DNA of 64,000 nucleotides from NCBI GenBank assembly GCA_963735045.1, contig CAVTIZ010000003.1:1426001-1490000 (forward strand), in the 5' to 3' direction. The position numbers and the translations under genes are program-made. Positions 34,089 through 42,775 of the stretch are shown piece by piece. This stretch comes from Salsipaludibacter sp963735045 (GTDB lineage: Bacteria; Actinomycetota; Nitriliruptoria; Nitriliruptorales; Nitriliruptoraceae). Positions within the stretch are counted from its first letter, which is position 1. Every line of letters starts with the position of its first letter. Under the pieces are notes generated by a model. It saw nothing but the letters and a program-made list of their open reading frames with translations, had not been told where the DNA came from and did no database searches.

Positions 34089-34480
34089 GCCTCGACGTCG
34101 TCGTCGTCCTGGGCGGTGGCGGTGTCGGTGTCGTCGTCGGCGGCAGGGGCGTCGTCCTGCTCGCCATCCTGTTCGTCGACCTGCTCGTCTGGCGCCTCGA
34201 CGAGGCTGAGCACGTCGTCGCTGCCCTCGATGAAGGCCAACGGGTCGTCGGTGACGACCTCGACGGCCTCGCCCTCCTCGATCTTGCCCTGGGCGATCTC
34301 CTCCAGGGCGATCGTGAGCGGCTTGTTGGACTCCGCCGTCACCAGCGGCGGGACCAGGCGGCCCGTGCCCTCACCGAGCTGCTGGTAGTAGGAGTTGATC
34401 TCCCGGGCGCGCTTTGCCGCCAGGATGGTCAGGTGGAACTTGGACGACGTGGCGTCCATCAGATCGTCGATGTGGGCCAT
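34085..34480 (-). CDS. rpoZ: RNA polymerase omega subunit with acidic tail
   Basis: Omega helps assemble RNA polymerase by holding beta prime. The core HIDDLMDATSSKFHLTILAAKRAREINSYY is typical of the actinobacterial type, with KPLTIALEEI after it. The last 45 residues are mostly Asp, Glu and Ala and are extra. The ATG at 34480 fits the family start; an upstream in-frame start would add 14 residues. About 131 residues, between gmk and coaBC. Confidence 0.93.
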   Translation of the reverse strand: MAHIDDLMDATSSKFHLTILAAKRAREINSYYQQLGEGTGRLVPPLVTAESNKPLTIALEEIAQGKIEEGEAVEVVTDDPLAFIEGSDDVLSLVEAPDEQVDEQDGEQDDAPAADDDTDTATAQDDDDVEA

Positions 34481-34609
34481 GGGTGCATCGCCTGGGATGT
34501 CGGGAACGGGTGGATTCGCCACGCGAGCGTCGGATCAGGACGGCGGGGTGCAACCGGCGGGTGCGGACAGCCGCAACGGGACGCACGCGGGCGCGAGAGT
34601 CGAATGACC

Positions 34610-34615
34610 AGTCTA
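34610..34615 (-). promoter_or_regulatory. Probable -10 of rpoZ-coaBC
   Basis: TAGACT on the minus strand lies in the 170-base gap between gmk and rpoZ, about 130 bases before the rpoZ ATG. No strong -35 was seen. Confidence 0.35.
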
Positions 34616-34650
34616 CCGTGTGGTGCTCGGACCGGTGAGGTCGGACCGGG

Positions 34651-35262
34651 TCACCCGCGCGGCGGCGCTCCGGCGTCGAGCTCGGTCGGGTCGGCCCGTC
34701 CCGACTCGTGCCGCGCGGCCTCGATCAACGTCACCACGCGGTCGGCGGCGGCGGCCGGGTCGTCGTTGACCACGACGTGGTCGAAGGCGTCGGCAGCGGC
34801 CAGCTCGAACTCGGCCCGGGCGAGCCGACGCTGCACCTGGCCGGCGTCCTCGGTGCCACGAGATGCCAGCCGGCGTCGCAGCTCGTCCATGTCGGGCGGG
34901 GCCAGGAAGATGCGCAGTGCGCCGGGGGCACGGGCCGCGACCTGGGCCGCGCCCTGGACCTCGATCTCCAGGACCACCACCGCGCCGGCCTCGAGCCGCT
35001 CGACCACGGCATCGGCCAGGGTCCCGTACCGGTTGCGGGCGTACTCGGCGTGTTCGAGGAAGGCGTCGCGGGCGACCAGGTCGGCGAACTCGTCGTCGTC
35101 GACGAAGTGGTAGTGGCGACCGTCGACCTCCCCGGGACGCGGCCGGCGCGTCGTCGCCGACACCGACTTCTCGGCGTCGGGCAACCGCGAGAGCACCCCC
35201 GCGAGCACGGTCCCCTTGCCGACCCCGGACGGTCCGGCCACCACCACCAGCAGCCCGCTCAT
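34651..35262 (-). CDS. gmk: Guanylate kinase
   Basis: Gmk phosphorylates GMP to GDP. The P-loop is VVVAGPSGVGKGTV (residues 6-19), followed by SATTRRPRPGEVDGRHYHFV and LEIEVQGAAQV. Length is 203 residues. The ATG overlaps the mihF stop as ATGA, the conserved actinobacterial junction. Confidence 0.97.
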   Translation of the reverse strand: MSGLLVVVAGPSGVGKGTVLAGVLSRLPDAEKSVSATTRRPRPGEVDGRHYHFVDDDEFADLVARDAFLEHAEYARNRYGTLADAVVERLEAGAVVVLEIEVQGAAQVAARAPGALRIFLAPPDMDELRRRLASRGTEDAGQVQRRLARAEFELAAADAFDHVVVNDDPAAAADRVVTLIEAARHESGRADPTELDAGAPPRG

Positions 35263-35570
35263 GCGAGCTCGTCGAGCAGGGCCCGGCGCTGGTTGGGACC
35301 GAGGCCACCGAGGCGGCGCGACGCCGCGATGTCCAGCGCCTCCATGAGGCGGCGCGACCGGATCGGTCCGATGCGGGGAAGCGCACGCAACACGTCCGCG
35401 ACACGCAGCCGGGCCACCTCGTCGGCGTCGTCGGCGCGGTCGAGCACGTCGGCCAGCCCGACCTCGCCCGTCTTGAGCATCTGCTTGACCTGGGCCTGCA
35501 CCTGGCGCACGCGCTGGGCTTCGGCCAGGGCGGCCCGGCGTTGCTCGTCGCTGCGCTGCGGTACGCCCAC
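35259..35570 (-). CDS. mihF: Actinobacterial integration host factor
   Basis: This 103-residue nucleoid protein belongs to the MihF/sIHF family, which is found in actinobacteria and unrelated to E. coli IHF. The helix-two-turn-helix core reads VADVLRALPRIGPIRSRRLM, followed by LGPNQRRALLDEL. The start is a GTG with GGGGGAGG upstream; longer open frame upstream is noise. A TAGACT -10-like hexamer is at 35604-35599. It precedes gmk. Confidence 0.95.
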   Translation of the reverse strand: MGVPQRSDEQRRAALAEAQRVRQVQAQVKQMLKTGEVGLADVLDRADDADEVARLRVADVLRALPRIGPIRSRRLMEALDIAASRRLGGLGPNQRRALLDELA

Positions 35571-35671
35571 GCCGACCTCCCCCGTTGGTGTGCGGCGCAG
35601 TCTAGGACCCCACCGGCCACCCCCCTGCCGACGCCTCCGGCCAGCCCGCCGCTGCCGACATGCCCGCGTCG

Positions 35672-36523
35672 TCACCCCCCCTCGCCGGGCCGCCGCGCCC
35701 GCAGCGAGAACATCGCCGGGCAGCGAGCCCGGATGGGCTCCGGCAGGGCCCAGAAGCCGTCCGCCACCGGCTCCCACAGGTCCCACGGGGCCCAGTCGGC
35801 CCAGGTGTGCTCGGCGAGGTGGTCCACCACGAGGCCGTGGTCGAGCAACGCGGTGACGATCTCGCCCAGCCCATGGTTCCACTCGTGGCTCGGCAGCGGC
35901 GACAGCGTGTGGCCGTCGGGCACCTCGACGTAGGTGGCCTCGTCGCGCCACGTCGTCGGCGTCGCCACCTCGAAGTAGGGCTGGACCAGTTCCAGCCGGT
36001 CCCCCGCCTCGTGGTCCAGCGCCAGCAGGACCGGGTGGGCGTCGCGGACGTACAGCGCCCCACCCGGCGCGAGCAGCCCCGCGACCACCTCGGCCCAGCG
36101 ATCGATGCGCGGCAGCCACAGCAACGCGCCCACCCCGGTGTAGACCAGGTCGAAGGTCCGTCCCGCCAGCACCTCGGGGGCGTCGTCGACGGCTCCCACC
36201 ACGAATTCGACCCGGTCGCCGGTGGCGGCCGCGAGGTCCCGGGCGTGCGCGATGGACACCGACGACAGGTCGAGCCCGACCACGGGCGTGGCGCCCAGTC
36301 GCGCCAACGAGATCGTGTCGGTCCCCAGGTGGCACTGCAGGTGCAACGCGCTGCGGCCGGCGAGGTCGCCGAGGTGGGCACGGTCGAACGCGACCGCCGT
36401 CGAGCAGGCCGCCGGATCGCGGCGGTACTCGTCGAAGCGGTAGTCCGGCGAGGCCGCGTGGGCCGGGGCACGATCGTCCCAGTGCGCGCGGTTGTCGGCG
36501 ACGTGGCGATCGTGGTCGTCCAT
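35672..36523 (-). CDS. SAM-dependent methyltransferase, class I
   Basis: This 283-residue protein has the SAM-binding motif LHLQCHLGTDTISLARLGA and the second strand VVGLDLSSVSIAHAR. The C-terminal half (AEHTWADWAPWD, FWALPEPIR) is rich in Trp. Homologs are generic small-molecule methyltransferases, so the substrate is not assigned. The ATG at 36523 with GAGGAG is preferred to an earlier in-frame start. It is divergent from menB over a shared promoter. Confidence 0.85.
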   Translation of the reverse strand: MDDHDRHVADNRAHWDDRAPAHAASPDYRFDEYRRDPAACSTAVAFDRAHLGDLAGRSALHLQCHLGTDTISLARLGATPVVGLDLSSVSIAHARDLAAATGDRVEFVVGAVDDAPEVLAGRTFDLVYTGVGALLWLPRIDRWAEVVAGLLAPGGALYVRDAHPVLLALDHEAGDRLELVQPYFEVATPTTWRDEATYVEVPDGHTLSPLPSHEWNHGLGEIVTALLDHGLVVDHLAEHTWADWAPWDLWEPVADGFWALPEPIRARCPAMFSLRARRPGEGG

Positions 36524-36586
36524 CGGTTGCTCCTCGGCAGCGGCGCCGACGTGGCGCGGCCACGCCACGTCGTCCGGGCAGGCACG

Positions 36587-36596
36587 ACCCTAGGCT
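36587..36596. promoter_or_regulatory. Divergent -10 elements for menB and methyltransferase
   Basis: TAGGCT (36591-36596) on the plus strand and TAGGGT (36592-36587) on the minus strand overlap in one CCTAGG core. They lie about 40 bases before menB and 65 bases before the methyltransferase gene. Confidence 0.4.
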
Positions 36597-36634
36597 GGCG
36601 GCGTCCCCGATCCATGCCGAGCGAGGCCGTCCCG

Positions 36635-37534
36635 ATGGTGTCCGAACTGTTCGACGCCACCCAGTGGGAGCCGGTCGCCGGCTTCGACCTGACCGACCTG
36701 ACCTACCACCGCCACGTCGACGCCGGGATCGTCCGGATCGCCTTCGACCGACCCGAGGTCCGCAACGCCTTCCGACCCCACACCGTCGACGAACTGTTCC
36801 GGACACTGGACCACGCGCGCCAGACCTCCGACGTCGGGTGCGTGCTGGTCACCGGCAACGGTCCCAGCGACAGGGACGGGGGGCGGGCCTTCTGCAGTGG
36901 CGGGGACCAACGCATCCGCGGCGCCGACGGCTATCGCTACTCCGACGCCGACGACGCCTCCGGCATCGACCCCGCCCGCTCGGGTCGGTTGCACATCCTG
37001 GAGGTCCAACGGCTCATCCGCACCATGCCCAAGGTGGTGGTCGCCGTGGTCAACGGGTGGGCGGCCGGCGGCGGGCACTCGCTGCACGTCGTGTGCGACC
37101 TCACGATCGCCTCTGCCGAGCACGGGCTGTTCAAGCAGACCGACCTCGCGGTCGCCTCGGTCGACGGGGGCTTCGGGTCCGCCTACCTCGCCAAGCAGGT
37201 CGGCCAGAAGGTCGCGCGCGAGATCTTCCTGCTGGGCGAGACCTACACCGCCGACGACGGCGTGCGCATGGGTGCGGTCAACCGGGCGGTCCCGCACGCC
37301 GAGCTCGAGGACACCGCCATCGCGTGGGGCCGGACCATCCTGACCAACTCCCCCACCGCCACCCGGATGTTCAAGTTCGCCATGAACCTCACCGACGACG
37401 GGCTGGTGGGCCAGCAGGTCTTCGCCGGCGAGGCCACGCGCCTCATCTACGGCACCGACGAGGCCGTCGAGGGCCGCGACGCCTTCCTCGACAAGCGTGA
37501 CCGCGACTGGTCCGGCGTGCCCTGGCACTACTGA
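36635..37534 (+). CDS. menB: 1,4-dihydroxy-2-naphthoyl-CoA synthase
   Basis: MenB closes the naphthoate ring in menaquinone synthesis. The whole length matches the mycobacterial type: TYHRHVDAGIVRIAFDRPEV, AFCSGGDQRIRG, NGWAAGGGHSLHVVCDLTIA and SVDGGFGSAYLAKQVG with the catalytic Asp. Length is 299 residues from the ATG at 36635 (GAGG upstream); an ATG at 36614 is possible. No other men gene lies nearby. Confidence 0.96.
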   Translation: MVSELFDATQWEPVAGFDLTDLTYHRHVDAGIVRIAFDRPEVRNAFRPHTVDELFRTLDHARQTSDVGCVLVTGNGPSDRDGGRAFCSGGDQRIRGADGYRYSDADDASGIDPARSGRLHILEVQRLIRTMPKVVVAVVNGWAAGGGHSLHVVCDLTIASAEHGLFKQTDLAVASVDGGFGSAYLAKQVGQKVAREIFLLGETYTADDGVRMGAVNRAVPHAELEDTAIAWGRTILTNSPTATRMFKFAMNLTDDGLVGQQVFAGEATRLIYGTDEAVEGRDAFLDKRDRDWSGVPWHY

Positions 37535-37582
37535 CACCGGGCTCGCCGGACTCGACCGGCCACGACCCACCGAGGAACCACC

Positions 37583-38260
37583 ATGGACACCGCTTCCTTC
37601 GTCGACTTCCTGCTGGCCAGCGACGTGCTGACCTTCGGGGACTTCACGACCAAGTCCGGGCGCTCCACGCCCTACTTCCTGGACTTCGGGCGTCTGGGGA
37701 CGGGTGGGCAGGTCGACACCATCGGCCGCGCCTATGCCGACCACGTGGTGGCCACCTTCGGCGACGACGTGGACGTGCTGTTCGGGCCGGCCTACAAGGG
37801 CATCCCGCTTGCGGTCGCGACCGCCGTCTCGCTGTGCCGTGACCACGGTCGGGACGTGGCGTGGACCTGCAACCGCAAGGAGGTCAAGGACCACGGCGAG
37901 GGGGGACGCCTGGTCGGCCACGCCCCGACCGACGGCCAACGAGTCGTGATCGTGGAGGACGTGACGACGGCCGGGACCTCGATCCGCGAAACGGTTCCCC
38001 TGCTCATGGCTGCCGCCGACGTCGAGGTGGTCGGGCTGGTCATCGCGGTCGACCGGCTGGAGCGCCACACCCGCGACGACGTCACCGCCCTGGCCCAGGT
38101 CGCCGAGGAGTTCGACCTCCACGCCACTGCCATCACCGACGTCGACGCCATCGTGGCCGAGTTGACCTCGCCGCACCGGACCGACGACGACGTGCTCGGC
38201 ACCGACGACCTCGAGCGCATCCGCGCCTACCGCGAACAGTGGGGCGTGGCCCCCCGCTGA
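37583..38260 (+). CDS. pyrE: Orotate phosphoribosyltransferase
   Basis: PyrE joins orotate and PRPP to give OMP in UMP synthesis. The PRPP loop reads VVIVEDVTTAGTS, and the flexible loop carries CNRKEVKDHGEGG. Length is 225 residues. The ATG follows GAGGAACC. It is 48 bases after menB on the plus strand, about 8.5 kb away from the main pyr operon. Confidence 0.95.
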   Translation: MDTASFVDFLLASDVLTFGDFTTKSGRSTPYFLDFGRLGTGGQVDTIGRAYADHVVATFGDDVDVLFGPAYKGIPLAVATAVSLCRDHGRDVAWTCNRKEVKDHGEGGRLVGHAPTDGQRVVIVEDVTTAGTSIRETVPLLMAAADVEVVGLVIAVDRLERHTRDDVTALAQVAEEFDLHATAITDVDAIVAELTSPHRTDDDVLGTDDLERIRAYREQWGVAPR

Positions 38261-38409
38261 GGAGTCGGATCCGCCGGGACGCCACGACGCCACCCGGGCC
38301 CGGTGCAGCGCCCGCCCGGGCGGGTCGCCCCCCGGGAGCCGTGGCGACCGGGGCCATAGGCTGTCGGGTCGAACGACTCCACCGTTTCGTCCCATCGGAG
38401 CCCCTCCGC

Positions 38410-39687
38410 ATGCCCACCGCACCCGACGTGACCACCGCCTCGCTCGACGAGCTCGAACGTGCCCACGCCGACGTGGCCGCATCCGGGCTGTCCCTGGACC
38501 TGACCCGGGGCAAGCCGGGCAGCGACCAGTTGGACCTGTCCGACGACCTCGACGGGATCATCGACGGCGACTGGGAGCTCGACGGCGTCGACACCCGCAA
38601 CTACGGCGGGCTCGACGGGCAGCCGTCGAGCAAGGCCCTGGGTGCCCGCCTGCTGGACATGCCGGCGGCCAACGTGCTGGTGGGGGGGAACTCCAGCCTC
38701 GACCTGATGGGTCGCTACCTGCTGCACGCCCACGTGTTCGGGGTGCGTGGCGGGGACACCGCATGGAACCGCGGCACGCCGAAGATGCTGTGCCCCGTGC
38801 CGGGCTACGACCGCCACTTCGCCCTGACCGACCACCTCGGCATCGAGATGCTGCCGGTGCCGATGACCGAGACCGGACCCGACATGGACCGGGTCGAGGA
38901 GCTGGTCGGCAACGACGACCAGGTCCGAGGCATGTGGTGCGTGCCCAAGTACAGCAACCCGACCGGCGTGACCTACGACGAGGCGACCGTGCGTCGCATC
39001 GCCGAGCTCGCCCGCATCGCCGGGGACCACTTCCGCGTGTTCTGGGACAACGCCTACGCCGTGCACGACCTGGGCGAGCCGGACTACCTGATGTCGATGT
39101 TCTCGGCCGCCGACACCGAGGGCACCCAGGACAGCATCGTCCAGTTCGCGTCGACCTCCAAGATCACCCATGCCGGGTCCGGGATCGCCTTCCTGGGGAC
39201 GGGGATGGGCAACCTCGCGGCCTTCCGCGACCACCTCCAGTACTTCACCATCGGCCCGGACAAGGTCGACCACCTCCGCCACGTCCGCAAGCTGGGAGCC
39301 CCCGGCGCCATCCGCGACCACATGGCCGCCCACGCCGAGCTGATCCGCCCGAAGTTCGCCGCGGTGACCTCGGCACTTCAGGAGGGGCTGGGCACCGACG
39401 ACACGCTGGGCCGCTGGACCGACCCCGACGGGGGCTACTTCATCTCGTTCTGGACCCGTCCGGGCCTGGCCACCGAGGTCGTGGCGCTGGCCGCCGACGC
39501 GGGCGTGGCGCTGACTCCGGCCGGTGCCGCGTTCCCGTACGGCGACGACCCCGAGGACCGCCACATCCGCCTCGCCCCGACCTACCCCTCGCTGGCCGAT
39601 GTCGAGCGTGCGATGGAGGTCTTCGTGCTGTGCGTCCGGCTGGCCACGGCACGCGCGATGGGTGGCGACGACCCCGACACCGACTGA
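38410..39687 (+). CDS. Class I aminotransferase, aspartate type Ic
   Basis: This 425-residue PLP enzyme resembles the actinobacterial AspT/class Ic family (LDLTRGKPGSDQLDLS, NYGGLDGQPSSKAL, CPVPGYDRHF, CVPKYSNPTGVTY). The PLP lysine lies near residue 252 in FASTSKITHAG. The probable reaction is aspartate with 2-oxoglutarate. The ATG has GGAG ten bases upstream, and TAGGCT (38357-38362) is a likely -10. Confidence 0.92.
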   Translation: MPTAPDVTTASLDELERAHADVAASGLSLDLTRGKPGSDQLDLSDDLDGIIDGDWELDGVDTRNYGGLDGQPSSKALGARLLDMPAANVLVGGNSSLDLMGRYLLHAHVFGVRGGDTAWNRGTPKMLCPVPGYDRHFALTDHLGIEMLPVPMTETGPDMDRVEELVGNDDQVRGMWCVPKYSNPTGVTYDEATVRRIAELARIAGDHFRVFWDNAYAVHDLGEPDYLMSMFSAADTEGTQDSIVQFASTSKITHAGSGIAFLGTGMGNLAAFRDHLQYFTIGPDKVDHLRHVRKLGAPGAIRDHMAAHAELIRPKFAAVTSALQEGLGTDDTLGRWTDPDGGYFISFWTRPGLATEVVALAADAGVALTPAGAAFPYGDDPEDRHIRLAPTYPSLADVERAMEVFVLCVRLATARAMGGDDPDTD

Positions 39688-40766
39688 TCGAGGACACCAT
39701 CGCCCGCCGTGAACTCCTGCGACCGCCGGTCCTGCGAGCCGGCGATCGAGTGGCCGTCGCCACACTGTCGTGGGCCGGCGCCCACGAGGTCCCCCATCGC
39801 TTCGACGTCGGGGTCGCCCAACTGGAGGAGGCCTTCGGGGTCGAGGTGGTCGAGTTGCCCCACACCCGCGCACGCCAGGAGGAACTCACGCCGCGAGCCC
39901 GGGCCGCCGACCTCCACACCGCCTTCGCCGACCCGTCGATCCGAGCCGTCATCTCCACCATCGGCGGCGACGACTCGATCCGGATGCTGCCCCACCTCGA
40001 CCACGACCTGCTGGCCGACCATCCCACGATCGTGCTCGGCTACTCCGACACCACGGTCACCCACCTGGCCTGCCTGCGCGCCGGGCTCGTGTCCTTCTCG
40101 GGACCCGCCATCCTGTCCGGCTTCGCCGAGAATGGTGGCCTCCACGACTACCTGCGTGACGGGGTGGACCAGGTCCTGTTCCACACCGACCCGGTGGTGT
40201 GGTCGCCCAACGCCGACGGCTGGACCACCCAACTGCTCGACTGGGACGACCCGGCAGCGGCGTCGGTCGTGCGTGACCTGCGGCCGACGACCGGGTGGCG
40301 CTGGCACGGCCTCGACCACGAGGTCACCGGCCACCTGGTCCCGGCCTGCCTCGAGGTGGTGACACCGTTGCACGGCACCCCGTGGTGGCCCGACCTCGAC
40401 GGCGCGCTGCTCGCGATCGAGACCTCCGAGGAGGCCCCTCCCCCCGACGTCGTCGCCCGGATGCTGCGACCGCTGGGCATCACCGACGAACTGGCCAGCC
40501 TCGCCGGGCTACTGGTCGGACGTCCGGGTGGCATGGAGGTCGGTGGCGTGCTCGACCGGGCCGACGACGACGCCTACGACCGTGCCCTGCTCGACGTCAT
40601 GGCGGAGTTCGCCCCGGGCGTGCCGGTCGTGACGGGCCTGGACTTCGGCCACACCGACCCCCAGTGGACCCTGCCGGTCGGCGTCGAGGCCACCCTCCGC
40701 CCACCCGGGGACCACCGGGGGCAGGGCACGATCCTCGTCCAGCCGGGCGTGCGCCCGCGCCGCTGA
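39630..40766 (+). CDS. S66 (LD-carboxypeptidase / MccF-like) peptidase, start uncertain
   Basis: Family S66 serine peptidases cut murein tetrapeptides or inactivate microcin C-type nucleotides. Seen are LRAGDRVAVATLSW, the nucleophile elbow VLGYSDTT, AIETSEEAP with the Glu, and GLDFGHTDPQWTLPVG with the His. Homology begins near 39708, where no ATG or GTG is in frame. The GTG at 39630 (GGAGG ten bases upstream, inside the aminotransferase gene) is the nearest canonical start, giving 378 residues; an ATC at 39699 after GAGGA is the alternative. The stop is certain. Confidence 0.88.
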   Translation: MRPAGHGTRDGWRRPRHRLIEDTIARRELLRPPVLRAGDRVAVATLSWAGAHEVPHRFDVGVAQLEEAFGVEVVELPHTRARQEELTPRARAADLHTAFADPSIRAVISTIGGDDSIRMLPHLDHDLLADHPTIVLGYSDTTVTHLACLRAGLVSFSGPAILSGFAENGGLHDYLRDGVDQVLFHTDPVVWSPNADGWTTQLLDWDDPAAASVVRDLRPTTGWRWHGLDHEVTGHLVPACLEVVTPLHGTPWWPDLDGALLAIETSEEAPPPDVVARMLRPLGITDELASLAGLLVGRPGGMEVGGVLDRADDDAYDRALLDVMAEFAPGVPVVTGLDFGHTDPQWTLPVGVEATLRPPGDHRGQGTILVQPGVRPRR

Positions 40767-40879
40767 CACCGGCTCGGGTGGCGTGGACACGGGTGGGGGG
40801 TGGCGGTGGCCCGTATTCCCGTCGATGGGGCCCACGGACGTGGTACTCCGACCGTGGTTCGGGCGGCGCCGACGGCCTG

Positions 40880-40894
40880 GTGACGTACCGTCAC
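40880..40894. promoter_or_regulatory. Palindrome upstream of zinc-ribbon gene
   Basis: GTGACG-tac-CGTCAC is a perfect inverted repeat 95 bases before the 40990 ATG, shaped like a small regulator site. The half sites recall CRP-family operators, but the spacing is one base too wide. The rest of the 223-base gap (40767-40989) shows no gene. Confidence 0.35.
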
Positions 40895-40989
40895 AAGCAG
40901 CACGAGGGACGACGTCCCGACGCGCAGCGCCCACCCGGCACCGGCGCGGATCGTGCCCACCAACTCCCACCACGAAACCTGGACGAGCA

Positions 40990-41142
40990 ATGAAGCTCCG
41001 ACGCCACTACCCCTCCGACGCCGCCATCCGCGCGGCCGGCAACTGCCCGACCTGCCACGCCACCGGCCAGGTGCCGCTCGGCGCGCCCATGGACGGCCGC
41101 CTGATCGCCTGCCCCGACTGCGAGGGCACCGGCCGCGGTTGA
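40990..41142 (+). CDS. 50-residue double CxxC zinc-ribbon protein
   Basis: This short protein has two matching knuckles, CPTCHATG (19-26) and CPDCEGTG (41-48), like one pair of DnaJ CxxCxGxG repeats, so it probably binds one zinc ion. The rest is basic at the N-terminus (MKLRRHYPSDAAIRAAG). A GGACGAG site precedes the ATG and a very strong terminator follows, so it is an independent gene. Similar tiny proteins occur in actinobacteria; function is unknown. Confidence 0.8.
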   Translation: MKLRRHYPSDAAIRAAGNCPTCHATGQVPLGAPMDGRLIACPDCEGTGRG

Positions 41143-41163
41143 CCACCGACCCACCACCGCACC

Positions 41164-41201
41164 CGACGACGGGCGGTCCCTTCCGGGGCCGCCCGTCGTC
41201 G
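41164..41201. terminator. Strong terminator hairpin
   Basis: A 13-bp stem (CGACGACGGGCGG / CCGCCCGTCGTCG) with a 12-base loop lies 22 bases after the zinc-ribbon stop. It has no T-run and could work for both strands, also ending the NCS2 permease transcript. Confidence 0.8.
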
Positions 41202-41244
41202 TGTGCACCCCCCCAAGGAATCGGTCCCGGAACCCGGCCCCGAC

Positions 41245-41292
41245 ACCGGTCGCAACACCAGTCCCGAAACCGGTCGCAACACCAGTCCCGAA
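41245..41292. repeat. 24-bp direct repeat
   Basis: Two exact copies of a 24-bp unit (accggtcgcaacaccagtcc plus cgaa), flanked by partial copies on both sides (about 41230-41315), fill the gap between the terminator and the permease end. They are non-coding as far as can be seen. Confidence 0.8.
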
Positions 41293-41344
41293 ACCGGTCG
41301 CGAAACCGGTCGAGTGTCGTCTCGACCCCCACCAGCGCGGCTGC

Positions 41345-41398
41345 ACTCCCCAACCGACGGGGGTTGCCGGGGTTGGGGTCGGGGGTCGGGGTGGGGTG
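41345..41398. repeat. G-rich tract after NCS2 permease stop
   Basis: G3-G5 tracts separated by one to three bases run up to the permease stop codon, as after argD. The transcript is C-rich here, which fits a Rho-dependent terminator; the template strand could form G-quadruplexes. Confidence 0.55.
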
Positions 41399-42775
41399 TC
41401 AGCCGACGACGAAGAAGCGCCACACGAGCAGGACGGCCAGGATCGCCATGACCGGCTTGATCTCGCGGATCCGGCCGCTGGCGGCCATGATCAGCGCGTG
41501 GGCGATGATGCCCAGGCTGATGCCGTCGGTGATCGAGTAGGTGAACGGCATCCCGACGATGGCCAGGAACGCCGGGACGGACTGGGTGTAGTCCGTCCAG
41601 TCGACCTTGACGGCGGCGGTCATCATCATCGCGCCGATGACGATCAGCACCGGGGCGGTCGCCACCTCGGGGATCACGCTGGCCAACGGCGCGAACACCA
41701 TCGCGAGCAGGAACATCCCGGCCACCACCAGTGACGTGAGGCCGGTCTTGCCGCCCTCCTCGACACCCGCCGCGGACTCGATGTAGGTGGTCGTGGACGA
41801 CGTGCCCAGCAGCGCACCGGCCGTCGTGGCGATCCCGTCGGCGGCGAAGGCCGGCATCGGCGCGTCGATGTTGCCCTCGTCGTCCATCATCCCGGCCCGG
41901 TCGGTCAGTCCGATCAGCGTCCCGGCGGTGTCGAAGAAGTCCACGAACAGGAACGTGAACACCACCGAGACCACGCCGGCCCCCAGGGCCGCCCCGATGT
42001 CCAGGGCGCCGATGAGGTCCGACGGCCACGTGAACCCGACGATGCCGTCGGTGAAGCCCGCGAACGCGACCATCTCTCCCTCGGCACCGGGGTAGACCGC
42101 CACGCCCGTCACGATCGCCAGCAACGTGACCACGGCGATCGCGATCACCAGCGCACCCTTGACGCGCCGGGCCAGCAGGGCGGCGGCGACCACCACGCCG
42201 ACCACGGCCAGCCACAACCCGGGCGAGGTCCAGTCCCCCCGCGTGAGCACCGGGTCCTGTGACGCCTGGGTGAACCCGGCTCCGACGAACCCGATGATGG
42301 CCAGGAAGGCGCCGATCCCGGCCGTGATGGCGTGCTTGAGGTACAGCGGGATGGCCTCCAGGATCCACTGGCGCAGTCCGGTCACGGCCACGATCACGAA
42401 CAGGATCCCGGACAGGAACACCGCGCCGAGTGCCGTCTGCCACGAATAGCCCAACTGGCCGACCACGGTGAACGCGAAGTAGGCGTTGAGCCCGAGGCCC
42501 GGCGCGAGGGCGAACGGCAGGTTGGCCCACAACGACATCACCAGGGTCCCCACGGCCGCCGCCAGGCAGGTCACGGTCAGCAGCTGGGGGAACGCCCCCT
42601 CGATGTCGATGGCACTGGACAGGATCGACGGGTTCACGAAGATGATGTAGGCCATCGTCAGGAAGGTCGTCACCCCGGCCCGGATCTCGGTCCCGACGTC
42701 GGAGTCGCGTTCGCTGATGTGGAAGAACCGGTCGATGCCGGTGGTGGAGGACGGGGGACGGGTTGTCGTGCTCAT
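41399..42775 (-). CDS. NCS2-family purine permease (AzgA type)
   Basis: This 458-residue membrane protein has the 12-14 helix layout of NCS2/AzgA carriers, which import guanine, hypoxanthine or adenine by proton symport. Marks are ERDSDVGTEIRAGVTTFLTMAYI at the start, NLPFALAPGLGLNAYFAFTV, FLFVDFFDTAGTLIG and GTSSTTTYIESAAGVEEGGKTGL. The ATG at 42775 with GAGAGGA is preferred to an open upstream lead of 63 Arg/Pro-rich residues. A TAGGTT -10-like hexamer is at 42857-42852. Confidence 0.93.
   Translation of the reverse strand: MSTTTRPPSSTTGIDRFFHISERDSDVGTEIRAGVTTFLTMAYIIFVNPSILSSAIDIEGAFPQLLTVTCLAAAVGTLVMSLWANLPFALAPGLGLNAYFAFTVVGQLGYSWQTALGAVFLSGILFVIVAVTGLRQWILEAIPLYLKHAITAGIGAFLAIIGFVGAGFTQASQDPVLTRGDWTSPGLWLAVVGVVVAAALLARRVKGALVIAIAVVTLLAIVTGVAVYPGAEGEMVAFAGFTDGIVGFTWPSDLIGALDIGAALGAGVVSVVFTFLFVDFFDTAGTLIGLTDRAGMMDDEGNIDAPMPAFAADGIATTAGALLGTSSTTTYIESAAGVEEGGKTGLTSLVVAGMFLLAMVFAPLASVIPEVATAPVLIVIGAMMMTAAVKVDWTDYTQSVPAFLAIVGMPFTYSITDGISLGIIAHALIMAASGRIREIKPVMAILAVLLVWRFFVVG

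Noticed and set aside
41230..41315. Possible CRISPR-like array
   Set aside because: Only two adjacent exact 24-bp copies, no spacers between them, and no cas genes.
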